Below the pieces are notes generated by a model. The model saw only the letters and a program-made list of their open reading frames with translations. It was not told where the DNA came from and ran no database searches. From the NCBI RefSeq assembly GCF_035920345.1, contig NZ_CP109149.1, positions 7,502,001 through 7,566,000 of the forward strand: a stretch of 64,000 bases of DNA, read 5' to 3'. The position numbers and the translations under genes were made by a program. The stretch is from Nocardia vinacea (GTDB lineage: Bacteria; Actinomycetota; Actinomycetes; Mycobacteriales; Mycobacteriaceae). Shown here in pieces: positions 48,702 to 57,339 of the stretch (position 1 is the first letter of the stretch; the number at the start of each line of letters is the position of its first letter).

Positions 48702-49757
48702 GTGAGCATTGCAGTCAATAAGAGCCGTGCGAATGTCGCGATGCTCGGCATCGGTGCTTACCGTCCGAAACGCCTGGTCAGCAATGAAGAGGTGTGCGAG
48801 GTTCTCGACTCGACCCCGGAGTGGATCTATGAGCGCACCGGTGTGCGCAACCGTCGGTGGATCAGCGGTGACGAAACGCTGCAGTCGATTTCGGCGGCCG
48901 CCGGTGAGCGGGCGATCATCAACAGCGGCATCGACCGCTCCAAGATCGGCGCACTGATTCTCGCCACCTCGAGCTGGTTGACGCTGACCCCGCACGGCGC
49001 CCCCAAGGTCGCCAACGACCTGGGGATGAACGGGATCGCGGCCTTCGATCTGACCTCCGGCTGCGGCGGTTTCGGCTACGGCCTCGGCGTCGCCGCCGAC
49101 CTGATCCGAGCGGGCTCGGCCGAATATGTGCTGCTCATCGGTGCCGAGACGATGACGGTCGGACTCGATCCGACCGATCGCGGCACCGCGATGATCTTCG
49201 GCGACGGTGCGGGTGCGGTGGTGGTCGGCCCGAGCGAGGAGAACGGCATCTCCCCGACGGTGTGGGGCAGCGACGGCGAGAATGCCTCGGCGATCGAGCA
49301 GGACGTCAACTTCCTCGAATACATGGAGAAGGCACAGCGGCTGCAGGGCACCGATCCGGCCGTCGAGCCCATCGGCCGGATGTCGCTGCGGATGGAGGGA
49401 CCGCGGGTATTCCGTTGGGCGGCGGTCACTTTGCCGCGCGCGCTGGCCTCGGCGCTCGAGGTCTCCGGTGTCTCCAAGGACGATATCGAGGTCTTCATTC
49501 CGCATCAGGCCAATGCGCGCATCAACGAGCTGATGAAGAAGAACCTCGGGCTGGCCGATGACATCCCGGTGGCCAATGACATCGAGAACACCGGCAATAC
49601 CTCCGCCGCCTCCATCCCGTTGGCGATGGAGGAAATGTTGGTTACCGGTAAGGCCAAGGGCGGCCAGGTGGCGCTGCTGCTCGGTTTCGGTGCGGGGCTG
49701 AGTTATGCGGGCCAGGTTGTCACGCTGCCGCCCGCCCCGAAAGAGCCGAGCTTTTGA
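48702..49757 (+). CDS. Beta-ketoacyl-ACP synthase III-like (FabH family)
   Basis: With the GTG at 48702 (GGAG 9 bases upstream; GTGs at 48687 and 48699 are possible) the protein has 351 residues. It carries the complete KAS III triad: Cys121 in TSGCGGF, His268 in IPHQANARI and Asn299 in NTGNTSAAS. It opens ML-GIGAYRPKRLVSNEEV as FabH enzymes do. It condenses an acyl-CoA starter with malonyl-ACP. Whether it is the housekeeping FabH or a specialised paralogue cannot be told; no other fatty-acid gene is adjacent. The next gene overlaps its stop (TTGA). Confidence 0.88.
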   Translation: MSIAVNKSRANVAMLGIGAYRPKRLVSNEEVCEVLDSTPEWIYERTGVRNRRWISGDETLQSISAAAGERAIINSGIDRSKIGALILATSSWLTLTPHGAPKVANDLGMNGIAAFDLTSGCGGFGYGLGVAADLIRAGSAEYVLLIGAETMTVGLDPTDRGTAMIFGDGAGAVVVGPSEENGISPTVWGSDGENASAIEQDVNFLEYMEKAQRLQGTDPAVEPIGRMSLRMEGPRVFRWAAVTLPRALASALEVSGVSKDDIEVFIPHQANARINELMKKNLGLADDIPVANDIENTGNTSAASIPLAMEEMLVTGKAKGGQVALLLGFGAGLSYAGQVVTLPPAPKEPSF

Positions 49758-50494
49758 CGGTGTCTGATTCGCGGCGCTCCCGGCCGGGCCCGTCGCGCAC
49801 GCTGCGGCGTCCGTTCCGAGCCGCATTTCTGGCGGCTGCGGCGGCGACCGTGTACGGCGCGGTCACCGGCCGTGAGAAGGTGCAGTGGGTGGCGAAGCCG
49901 CTGCTGATGCCGCTGTTGGCGGCGGATGTGGCGACCGATCGAGCGGTGTTGGATCCGGCTGATCGGACGGTTCTGCTGGGTTCCCTCGGTGCCGCGACCA
50001 TCGGTGATGTGCTGCTGATCGAGCCGGACAATGATCGGCGGCTGATCGCGGGAGCGTCCTCGTTCGCAGTGATGCAGACCGGATATTCGGTGCTGTGGTG
50101 GCGGCGCGGTGGGCGGCCACGTCCGGAGATCGCGGTGCCACGGGTGCTGGCCTGGCTCGGTGCCGCACTGCTGATGCGAGCCAAGGCGCCGACCGTCGCG
50201 GCTCCGCTGACGGCCTATGGTGCGACGCTGGGCAGTGCCGCGGTGCTCGCCTCCGATCCCGGATTGGCTTCCGGCGCGAAAAACATTGCCGGACTGAATA
50301 TTCCGAGCTCCGATCCGCGTAGTCGGCTCGGTCTGGGCGCATTGCTGTTCACCGTTTCCGATGGGTTGATCGTGCTGCGCCGGCTGTTCGCGCGCAGTGA
50401 GCGTTCCCGGCGGGTCACCGAGGGTGTCATCCTGGCTACCTACGCGGCCGCGCAGTATCTGCTCGCGGACCCGAGAGCGCACGCGCGGGACTGA
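49754..50494 (+). CDS. YhhN-family (lysoplasmalogenase-like) membrane protein
   Basis: The 246-residue protein has about eight short membrane helices. Its YhhN/TMEM86 signatures are WVAKPLLMPLLAADVA, an Asp in IGDVLLIE, and SDGLIVLRRLF near the C-terminus. TMEM86 proteins hydrolyse the vinyl ether of lysoplasmalogens; bacterial members are mostly untested. The TTG at 49754 overlaps the stop of the FabH-like gene; GTG at 49760 is an alternative. It may be cotranscribed with it. Confidence 0.75.
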   Translation: MTVSDSRRSRPGPSRTLRRPFRAAFLAAAAATVYGAVTGREKVQWVAKPLLMPLLAADVATDRAVLDPADRTVLLGSLGAATIGDVLLIEPDNDRRLIAGASSFAVMQTGYSVLWWRRGGRPRPEIAVPRVLAWLGAALLMRAKAPTVAAPLTAYGATLGSAAVLASDPGLASGAKNIAGLNIPSSDPRSRLGLGALLFTVSDGLIVLRRLFARSERSRRVTEGVILATYAAAQYLLADPRAHARD

Positions 50495-50555
50495 CCTCGC
50501 GCCCGTCGATTCGGCGAAACGCGGGATCGGCCGGTGTCGGCCGGGTGGTCGAAAG

Positions 50556-51008
50556 TTATTGCCCCAGAACGAGAATGATCCGATCGCGGTTTTGCGGATC
50601 GACCCGGATGGAGATGGTCTCGCCGACCGCGAGCCGCGGCTTATCGGCCGGGGTGACATCGAAAACGATAGTGCCACGGTAACTTTCGGATCCCGGCACA
50701 ACGAGCTCCAGATCGAATTCGGTCAGTTCGGTGTGATGATCGGTGCGCTGCAGCGTATGCGCACCCTCGATGGTCGCCCACCCCTCCAGCCCGTGCCGCC
50801 ACAACTGCCGATCCGCCCGCGATGGCCGAGCCGCCAATAGCATTCCGACGCCCACGCACGATCCGAACAGACCGACCAGCGCGACGATCTGGAATGGCTC
50901 GGTCCCCGGCGGCGTATGCGGTAGTAGCCAGCCCAGCCAGAATCCGAGCACGATCAAATACCCGGTGGTCACCCCGAGCACTGTGCGGAGAATGCGTGCG
51001 TGATCCAT
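50556..51008 (-). CDS. Small membrane protein, DUF3592-like
   Basis: The ATG at 51008 follows GGAGG and gives 150 residues. Two membrane helices (residues 12-30 and 40-60) precede a soluble beta domain of about 90 residues (GTIVFDVTPADKPRLAVGE, ISIRVDPQNRDRIIL). This last segment resembles the DUF3592/OB-like domain of proteins that end with VDPxNP-type motifs. Function unknown. It is convergent with the YhhN gene. Confidence 0.65.
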   Translation of the reverse strand: MDHARILRTVLGVTTGYLIVLGFWLGWLLPHTPPGTEPFQIVALVGLFGSCVGVGMLLAARPSRADRQLWRHGLEGWATIEGAHTLQRTDHHTELTEFDLELVVPGSESYRGTIVFDVTPADKPRLAVGETISIRVDPQNRDRIILVLGQ

Positions 51009-51190
51009 GCCAGCCTCCACCCGACTGCCCTGTACCTCCAGAATAGGACCGCCCACCCCACCGTGAACCCGCCTTGACCACAAACGTGACCTGGCCGTCC
51101 CCTCCGCGTCCCAACAGCCCATTTCCCGCCCCGATGAGCGACCGAATGCCCGCGAGCCGGGATGAGGTCGGCGAGTTTCGGTGAGCAGGT

Positions 51191-51844
51191 TCAGCCCTTC
51201 AGGCGCAGGACCGCGAGGACTCGGCGGTGGTGGGTGTCGGAGGGTGGGAGATCTAGTTTGGTGAAGATATTGCCGATGTGCTTTTCGACCGCACGCTCGG
51301 TGACCGTGAGTGCGGATGCGATCGCATTGTTCGACAGTCCCTGTGCCATCAGTTCGAGGACCTCGCGCTCGCGGGGTGTCAGCCGGGCGAGCGAATCCTG
51401 TTGGCGTGAGGCACCCATCAACTGACTCACCACCTCCGGGTCGAGTGCGGTGCCGCCGGTGGCGACGCGGTCCAGGGCGTCGACGAAGTCGCGGACATCG
51501 GCCACCCGATCCTTGAGCAGATAGCCGACACCGCTCGCGCCGCCGGCGAGAAGTTCGGTGGCATAGCGGGTTTCGATCCACTGCGAGAACACCAGCACGC
51601 CGGTGAGCGGATATTTGCGGCGTAACTCGATCGCCGCGAGCAGTCCCTCGTCGGTGAAGGTCGGCGGCATCCGCACATCCACCACGGCCACGTCGGGGTT
51701 GTAGGTGCCGACCACATCGCTCAAGGTGGTGGCATCGCCGACGATGGCGACCACCTCATGGCCGCGCTCGGTCAGCAGTCCCGCCAGCCCGTCGCGCAGG
51801 ATCGCATTGTCCTCGGCGATGACCACCCGCAACGGCGTACTCAT
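51191..51844 (-). CDS. NarL/LuxR-family response regulator
   Basis: The 217-residue protein has a receiver domain with phosphoacceptor Asp56 (VVDVRMPP), acidic pair Glu11-Asp12 and Lys111, and a C-terminal LuxR helix-turn-helix (LTPREREVLELMAQGLSNNA). The ATG overlaps the stop of the kinase gene by 4 bases (ATGA), so the pair forms one two-component system. The recognition motif and targets are unknown. Confidence 0.92.
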   Translation of the reverse strand: MSTPLRVVIAEDNAILRDGLAGLLTERGHEVVAIVGDATTLSDVVGTYNPDVAVVDVRMPPTFTDEGLLAAIELRRKYPLTGVLVFSQWIETRYATELLAGGASGVGYLLKDRVADVRDFVDALDRVATGGTALDPEVVSQLMGASRQQDSLARLTPREREVLELMAQGLSNNAIASALTVTERAVEKHIGNIFTKLDLPPSDTHHRRVLAVLRLKG

Positions 51845-53205
51845 CGTGGCCCGGCCGTCGGCAGCAGGATGGTCACCACGGTCGGCCCGCCGGTCGGACT
51901 CTGCACGGTCAGCGTGCCGTCCACCGCACGTGCCCGCGCGGCCAGTCCGGAGAGTCCGCTGCCCGCAACGTGTTCTCCGTCCATCGGCTGCAGTACACCA
52001 CCGATTCCGTTGTCGCGCACGGAGACCGCGATGGTGTGCGCATCGCTCGGCACGACCGACACCCACGCACTGCTGGCACTCGCATGTTTGACCACATTGG
52101 TGAGCAGTTCGGCGACCGAGAAGTAGGCGATCGCCTCGATGGCCGGATTCGGCCGCTGCGACAGATGGACGCGCAGCTCCACCGGCACGGCACACCGCGA
52201 AGCCAGTGTCTCCAGTGCCGGCTCGAGCCCCAATTCGAGTGCGGGCGGATGGATTCCGCGCACCAGTTCACGCAATTCGGTCAGCGCCTCCTTGGCATTG
52301 GCGTGTGCGTCGGCGATCAGATCGCGAGCGTCACCGCCGAGGGATATCCGCTCCTCGGCCCGGCCCAAGGCCATGGCGATGGTGACCAAGCGCGCTTGCG
52401 TGCCATCGTGCAGATCGCGCTCCACCCGACGCAGCGTCGCTGCCGAATCCTCGACAGCCGCACGCCGACTCGCACGCAACTCGACCAATTGCCGGTCCCG
52501 CGTCGTCGCCGACAGCAAGGCGATGGTGAGCAGTCCGTGCACCCAGCACACCGCGCGCAGCAGCCACGGCAGTGCGAAGCAGCAGATGATGCCGACCGCG
52601 GACATCAGCAAGACCCTCGGCCAAGTGTCGATATAGAAGGATCCGAACTGGGCCAGCGAATGGTGCTCGACGCCGTTGTCGTCGATATTCGTGGGGTTGA
52701 ACAGCACCCACGGGATGGGCGAGAGCGCGGTGAATACCGTCACGGCCACCACGATCAGCACGAGATAGCCGCCGACCACACCGAGTACGGCCTGCGCGAA
52801 CAGAAACAGAATGGCCCGCCAACTCGCGCGATCGGTGAACGCGCTCTTCAGAAATCCGAAAAAGCCCGGCTGCGAAACATACGGCGGCGGCGCGTCCACC
52901 GGCGTATCCAGCAGATCCCTGGCCAGCGCCCGATACACCTTCGCCCAGAGCCGCGCGCCCAGCATCACCAGTGCCAGGATCGGGATGCCGATCAGGAAGA
53001 TCGAGGCATACAAACCGCCGCCGAAACCGAAGAACAGATAGCAGACGGCGAGCATGCCGATCGCGAAAACCGTGAATACATAGACGAGTTGCTTCCAGGT
53101 CCGGGCCTGGATCGGCGCGCGCAGCACCGCGCGCAGCACCTCTCGCGCGTCCGGACCGGTCTTGCCGATGGGCGCGTCGAGCACGAGGGTTTGTGTCTCG
53201 GTCAT
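51841..53205 (-). CDS. Sensor histidine kinase, HisKA_3 (NarX/LiaS-like) type
   Basis: With the ATG at 53205 the protein has 454 residues. About five membrane helices lie in the first 235 residues, in a proteobacterial PspC/LiaS-like sensor arrangement. The dimerisation motif carries His266 (ERDLHDGTQARL), and the HATPase has ELLTNVVKHASAS and DNGIGG. No periplasmic domain is large enough for ligand capture, so an intramembrane signal is likely. It is the first gene of the kinase-regulator operon. ATG 53214 is another possible start. Confidence 0.9.
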   Translation of the reverse strand: MTETQTLVLDAPIGKTGPDAREVLRAVLRAPIQARTWKQLVYVFTVFAIGMLAVCYLFFGFGGGLYASIFLIGIPILALVMLGARLWAKVYRALARDLLDTPVDAPPPYVSQPGFFGFLKSAFTDRASWRAILFLFAQAVLGVVGGYLVLIVVAVTVFTALSPIPWVLFNPTNIDDNGVEHHSLAQFGSFYIDTWPRVLLMSAVGIICCFALPWLLRAVCWVHGLLTIALLSATTRDRQLVELRASRRAAVEDSAATLRRVERDLHDGTQARLVTIAMALGRAEERISLGGDARDLIADAHANAKEALTELRELVRGIHPPALELGLEPALETLASRCAVPVELRVHLSQRPNPAIEAIAYFSVAELLTNVVKHASASSAWVSVVPSDAHTIAVSVRDNGIGGVLQPMDGEHVAGSGLSGLAARARAVDGTLTVQSPTGGPTVVTILLPTAGPR

Positions 53206-53300
53206 GGACTCCATGGTTGTCGCGGTCGCGGCGGCATTCGATCGAGCTGGCCGCCGAATCCGAGGTGTGGCCAGCCACACCACCAACTACCATCCTGCGC

Positions 53301-53639
53301 ATGAACTATCCGCCGCCACCGCAGTACGGTTCGCCGTACGGCTACCCAGCCTATGGTCCGCCACAGGATCATCCGCAGGCCATCACGATCATGATCCTCG
53401 GCATTCTCGGGCTGCTGCTGTGCCAGTTCCTCGGCCCGGTCGCGTGGGTGATGGGCAAGAAGGCGCTCAACGAGATCGATGCGTCCGGCGGCGCCATCGG
53501 TGGTCGCGGCAGCGTTCAGGCCGGATATATCTGCGGCATGATCGCCTCGATACTGCTGATCCTGACCATCCTGTTCATCATCCTGATGGTGGTCCTCGCC
53601 GCTGTCGGCGTCCTCGGCTCCTCGTCCTCGACATACTGA
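53301..53639 (+). CDS. DUF4190 small membrane protein
   Basis: The 112-residue protein has a Pro/Tyr-rich N-terminus (MNYPPPPQYGSPYGYPAYG) and two membrane hairpins around GPVAWVMGKKALNEIDASG, the DUF4190 hallmark. Upstream, TACCAT (53290-53295) lies 5 bases before the ATG with no Shine-Dalgarno site, which suggests leaderless transcription. It is divergent from the kinase operon. Function unknown. Confidence 0.75.
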   Translation: MNYPPPPQYGSPYGYPAYGPPQDHPQAITIMILGILGLLLCQFLGPVAWVMGKKALNEIDASGGAIGGRGSVQAGYICGMIASILLILTILFIILMVVLAAVGVLGSSSSTY

Positions 53640-53644
53640 ATCCG

Positions 53645-53672
53645 GCCACCCGAAGGTGGCGGTGTTCCCTTT
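53645..53672 (+). terminator. Weak intrinsic terminator after the DUF4190 gene
   Basis: GCCACC-CGAA-GGTGGC forms a tight tetraloop hairpin followed by GGTGTTCCCTTT. The T run is short and interrupted. Confidence 0.5.
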
Positions 53673-53765
53673 GCGGCATTCGCGGGGCCTGTCTCTGATT
53701 CGCGGCGCTACCGCCTCCGGACCCATCGCGTATGCCGCGGGGCGGCCGGAATTAGCATCGTCGGA

Positions 53766-54446
53766 GTGAACCACCCCGCGCCGGATACGGCCGAGCAGCC
53801 AGGACCCACCGAATGGGGCGAGCATCCGCACGGTGTCGGACCATGGGCGCAGGAGCACGGGGAAGCCCCGCCGGAGGATCCCCACTACGATCCGGAGCTG
53901 CTTGCCGGCGGTGACCGCCGCAATGTCGTCGATGCCTACCGCTACTGGAAGCGCGAGGCGATCATCGCCGATATCGACCGCCGCAGGCATCCGTTCCACG
54001 TCGCCATCGAGAACTTCGGCCACGATGCGAATATCGGCACCGTGGTGCGCACCGCCAACGCCTTCGCCGCGGCCGCCGTGCACATCGTCGGCAGGCGGCG
54101 CTGGAATCGCCGCGGCGCCATGGTCACCGACCGCTATCAGCACATCGAACATCACACCGATATCGGCGAGCTACTCGCCTTCGCCGAGCGGGAAAACCTG
54201 ACCATAGTTGCCGTGGACAATGTGCCCGGGTCGGTTCCGCTGGAAACCGTCGAGTTGCCGCGCCGCTGCCTGCTGCTTTTCGGGCAGGAAGGGCCAGGTG
54301 TCACCGAACATGCCAAGGGTGCGGCCGCACTGACGGTTTCGATCGCGCAGTTCGGTTCGACCCGCAGTATCAATGCCGGAGTCGCGGCCGGTATCGCAAT
54401 GCACGCATGGATCCGGCAACATGCCGATTTGACGTCAGCTTGGTAA
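53766..54446 (+). CDS. SpoU/TrmH-family RNA 2'-O-methyltransferase
   Basis: The 226-residue protein has a 70-residue N-terminal extension and the SPOUT knotted domain: motif 1 NIGTVVRTANAF, motif 2 LLFGQEGPGV and motif 3 RSINAGVAAGIAMHAW. It transfers methyl from SAM to a ribose 2'-OH in tRNA or rRNA; the target is not predictable. The start is GTG. It corresponds to Rv0380c in the syntenic block. Confidence 0.9.
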   Translation: MNHPAPDTAEQPGPTEWGEHPHGVGPWAQEHGEAPPEDPHYDPELLAGGDRRNVVDAYRYWKREAIIADIDRRRHPFHVAIENFGHDANIGTVVRTANAFAAAAVHIVGRRRWNRRGAMVTDRYQHIEHHTDIGELLAFAERENLTIVAVDNVPGSVPLETVELPRRCLLLFGQEGPGVTEHAKGAAALTVSIAQFGSTRSINAGVAAGIAMHAWIRQHADLTSAW

Positions 54447-54491
54447 CGAAAAGACCGGTATTAATCGGCTCGCAGCTGGCACCATTGACCC

Positions 54492-55652
54492 ATGACCTCG
54501 CGGAGCCCGGAAACCGGGCGCGATGCTGACCCCACCCCCGCGCTGTGGTCCGAGCGCGCGGATATGGCCGAATCCGCGATCGTCTCTCGGCACCTACGCG
54601 CGCTATGGGCGGTGCCAGGAACCGAATTGGGTGTCGTCGGTTGGCCGGCGACCCGTCGTGAGCGGGCCTTCGCATCCTGGCACTACTGGTGGCAGGCGCA
54701 TCTGATCGACTGCGCGGTCGATGCCGCCAACCGGGTGCCGACGCCGACGCGACGCAAGCGCATCGCCGCGATCGCGCGGGCGCATCGGCTGCGCAATATC
54801 ACCGGCTGGACCAATAACTACTACGACGATATGGCCTGGCTGGCAATCGCTTTGGAGCGTGCCGAGCGAACCCAGGGCATCACCGAGGCGCGCGGCGGAT
54901 TGATCGCGCTCGAGAAGGAGCTGTACGGCGCCTGGGATCCGGCGCGTGGCGGCGGTGTGCCGTGGCGGGTCGGCGCGGACTATTTCAATGCCCCCGCCAA
55001 CGGACCGGCCGCGATCGCGCTGCTGCGCCTCGGCCGCCACGTCCGCGCGCAGGAAATGGCCGACTGGATCGATGCGACGTTGTGCGACAAGGAATCCGGC
55101 CTGATCCTGGACGGCATCCACCTGCCCTCCGGCGAGATCGAGCGCCCGACCTTCACCTACTGCCAGGGCGTGGTGCTCGGCCTGGAAGCCGAACTCGCGG
55201 TGCACACCGGCGAGCCGCGCCACAGCGAACGGGTGCACCGGCTGCTCACCGCGGTCGAAGAGCAGATGACCACCAATGGGGTGATCAATGGCGGCGGTGG
55301 CGGCGACGGCGGCCTGTTCAACGGAATCCTGGCCCGCTATCTCGCGGTGGTCGCGCTGATGCTGCCGGGCGATGAGCGCGAACAGGTGGCCGATCGCCGG
55401 ACCGCGGCTGCCATTGTGCGCGCCAGCGCCGCGGCAGCCTGGGCGAACCGGCTCGAGGTCGAGGGCGAGCCGCTGTTCGGGCACGACTGGAGCAAACCCG
55501 CCCAGTTACCCGGCGGCCGGTCCGGTGCCGGACATTTCACCGCAGGCGGTTCGGTGACCTCCTCGCGGGTGCCCGAACGCGATATGTCGGTGCAACTGTC
55601 GGGCTGGCTGCTGATGGAAGCGGCCTACCAGGTCAGCGCCGCCGGACTGTAG
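54492..55652 (+). CDS. Glycoside hydrolase family 76 (alpha-1,6-mannanase-like)
   Basis: The 386-residue (alpha/alpha)6-barrel protein has the GH76 catalytic Asp pair Asp112-Asp113 in NNYYDDMAWLAIAL and aromatic substrate-site residues (WTNNYYDD, YFNAPANGPAAIAL). No signal peptide is present, so if active it acts in the cytoplasm or leaves by another route. GH76 enzymes cleave alpha-1,6-mannan, the backbone of lipomannan in these organisms. It corresponds to Rv0365c. It follows the RNA methylase by 45 bases and may share its transcript. Confidence 0.85.
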   Translation: MTSRSPETGRDADPTPALWSERADMAESAIVSRHLRALWAVPGTELGVVGWPATRRERAFASWHYWWQAHLIDCAVDAANRVPTPTRRKRIAAIARAHRLRNITGWTNNYYDDMAWLAIALERAERTQGITEARGGLIALEKELYGAWDPARGGGVPWRVGADYFNAPANGPAAIALLRLGRHVRAQEMADWIDATLCDKESGLILDGIHLPSGEIERPTFTYCQGVVLGLEAELAVHTGEPRHSERVHRLLTAVEEQMTTNGVINGGGGGDGGLFNGILARYLAVVALMLPGDEREQVADRRTAAAIVRASAAAAWANRLEVEGEPLFGHDWSKPAQLPGGRSGAGHFTAGGSVTSSRVPERDMSVQLSGWLLMEAAYQVSAAGL

Positions 55653-55655
55653 GCA

Positions 55656-56354
55656 TCAGCACTCGGACTCCAGCACGCCGGTGGGCGCGGTTTCGAAATC
55701 GAAATCCTCGGCGGGTTTGGCGATTTCCTGGCGGTAGTGCCGGATGCCGACGGCGGTTCCGATGATCAGCCCGACCACCAGGGTGCCGATGACACCTGGC
55801 ATCAGCCACGGGACACGGTCCAGGAAACTGCCCGCGTAGTAGCCGATGAGCAGCAGTACCGGAGCCCAGATAATGGCGCCGACCGTGCTGGCGACGGTGT
55901 ATTTGCGGTGATCCATCCGCGCCGCGCCCGCGACCATCGGGCACAGCGTGCGCACCCACGGGATCCAGCGCGAAATGAGTACGGCGAGGAAACCGTGCCG
56001 CTGCAGCAATTCGGTGACCCGCTGCAGGTTGCGGGTGTTGATGTAGCGGCCGTTCTTCCTGGCCACCAGATGATGGCCGGTGCGATGCCCGATGACATAG
56101 CCGACCTGGTTGCCCGCGATGGCCGCGATCATCGCGCCGATGGACAACGCCCAGACATGGGCCTCGCCCGCGGCGTTGGAGGCCATCACGATGCCCGCGG
56201 TGATGAGCATCGAGTCGCCGGGCAGGAACAACCCGATGATCAACGCGCATTCGAGGAAGACGAAGGTCAGCACCACCGTCCAGACGAGCGCGGGGCCCGC
56301 CGAGGTCAGCGGATCGAAACTGCCCACTGCTAGGGGCAACTGCGCCGTTGACAC
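55656..56354 (-). CDS. DedA-family membrane protein
   Basis: The 232-residue protein has the DedA/VTT domain: FLPGDSMLITAG, IGHRTGHHL and SRWIPWVRTLCPMVAGAARM, with the conserved Arg residues, plus about six helices. DedA proteins are thought to be flippases or proton-coupled transporters for undecaprenyl phosphate and phospholipids. It starts with GTG four bases after the stop of the second DedA gene, so the two form a pair. The stop lies 3 bases from the GH76 gene. Confidence 0.9.
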   Translation of the reverse strand: MSTAQLPLAVGSFDPLTSAGPALVWTVVLTFVFLECALIIGLFLPGDSMLITAGIVMASNAAGEAHVWALSIGAMIAAIAGNQVGYVIGHRTGHHLVARKNGRYINTRNLQRVTELLQRHGFLAVLISRWIPWVRTLCPMVAGAARMDHRKYTVASTVGAIIWAPVLLLIGYYAGSFLDRVPWLMPGVIGTLVVGLIIGTAVGIRHYRQEIAKPAEDFDFETAPTGVLESEC

Positions 56355-56358
56355 CGGC

Positions 56359-57081
56359 TCAGTGGGTCGGCTCGTTCGTCGAGGCAGTCAGCGCGGCGTC
56401 GTGCTGAGCGGCCTCGTCCACACCGCGGTTGAGCACCTTCTTGGCCACCGCGATGATGCCGGGCAGGATCGAGATAAGAACGATGAGCAGGAAGATCGGC
56501 TCGATGTGGTCGCGGATGAACGCGACGTTGCCGAGGAAGTAGCCGAGCACCGTGACACCGCCGCCCCACAGGATGGCGCCGACGATGTCGAAGGTGACGA
56601 ACTTGCGGTAATCCATCTTGGACACACCCGCCAGCACCGGCATGAACGTGCGCACGATCGGCACGAATCGGGCCAGGATGATCGTCTTCGGCCCGTGCTT
56701 TTCGAAGAAGGCATGCGTCTGGGTGACGTAATGCTTCTTGAACAACCGGGTGTCTTCCTTGTGGAACAGTGCGGGCCCGATCGCCCGGCCGATCCAATAG
56801 GCGCATTGATCACCGGCGAAGGCGGTCACCATGACGGCGGGCAACAGCACCCAGATCGATACCGGCGGATTGTCCGTAGCGGACAGCAGGCCGCCGGTGA
56901 ACAGCAGCGAATCGCCCGGGAGGATCGGGAAGAGCAGACCGGTCTCGATGAAGACGATCACCAGGATCGCCGGGAGTACCGCGTTCTTGAGCCACGTCTC
57001 CGTAAGCAGGTGCATCGGGTCCAGCAACTGGGTCAATGCGACGTTGCTCGTCACCGATTCTGTCGCTGCCAGCAGAATCAC
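56359..57081 (-). CDS. DedA-family membrane protein, first gene of the pair
   Basis: The GTG at 57081 has an AGGAGG site and gives 240 residues (VILLAATESVTSNVALTQLL). It has the DedA signatures FPILPGDSLLFTGG, IGRAIGPALF and ARFVPIVRTFMPVLAGVSKM. It is a divergent neighbour of fba, as Rv0364 is in M. tuberculosis. The duplication next to it is not in that genome as I remember it. Both copies keep the functional Arg residues. Confidence 0.9.
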   Translation of the reverse strand: MILLAATESVTSNVALTQLLDPMHLLTETWLKNAVLPAILVIVFIETGLLFPILPGDSLLFTGGLLSATDNPPVSIWVLLPAVMVTAFAGDQCAYWIGRAIGPALFHKEDTRLFKKHYVTQTHAFFEKHGPKTIILARFVPIVRTFMPVLAGVSKMDYRKFVTFDIVGAILWGGGVTVLGYFLGNVAFIRDHIEPIFLLIVLISILPGIIAVAKKVLNRGVDEAAQHDAALTASTNEPTH

Positions 57082-57339
57082 GCGGCCTCCTGTCCCGGGT
57101 ACGGCTGGCCTATATCGCTTGCCACCGCATCGGAAGCTGCCAGCGCAATTACGCGGCCAACAGTACCGGGTCCAACTGAGAAACCTCTTGCTGTGCGAAA
57201 AGTTCGCATCGTCCGACCGGCCGGTCCGTATTGTCAACCCGCCTCACAGAGCGGTCCCCGCACATCGCGCGAAAGCCCGCTGGCCTACTCTGTGGGCTGA
57301 CAGAATTGTCTTTTGCCGCACAACACGGAGGTCTTCACA

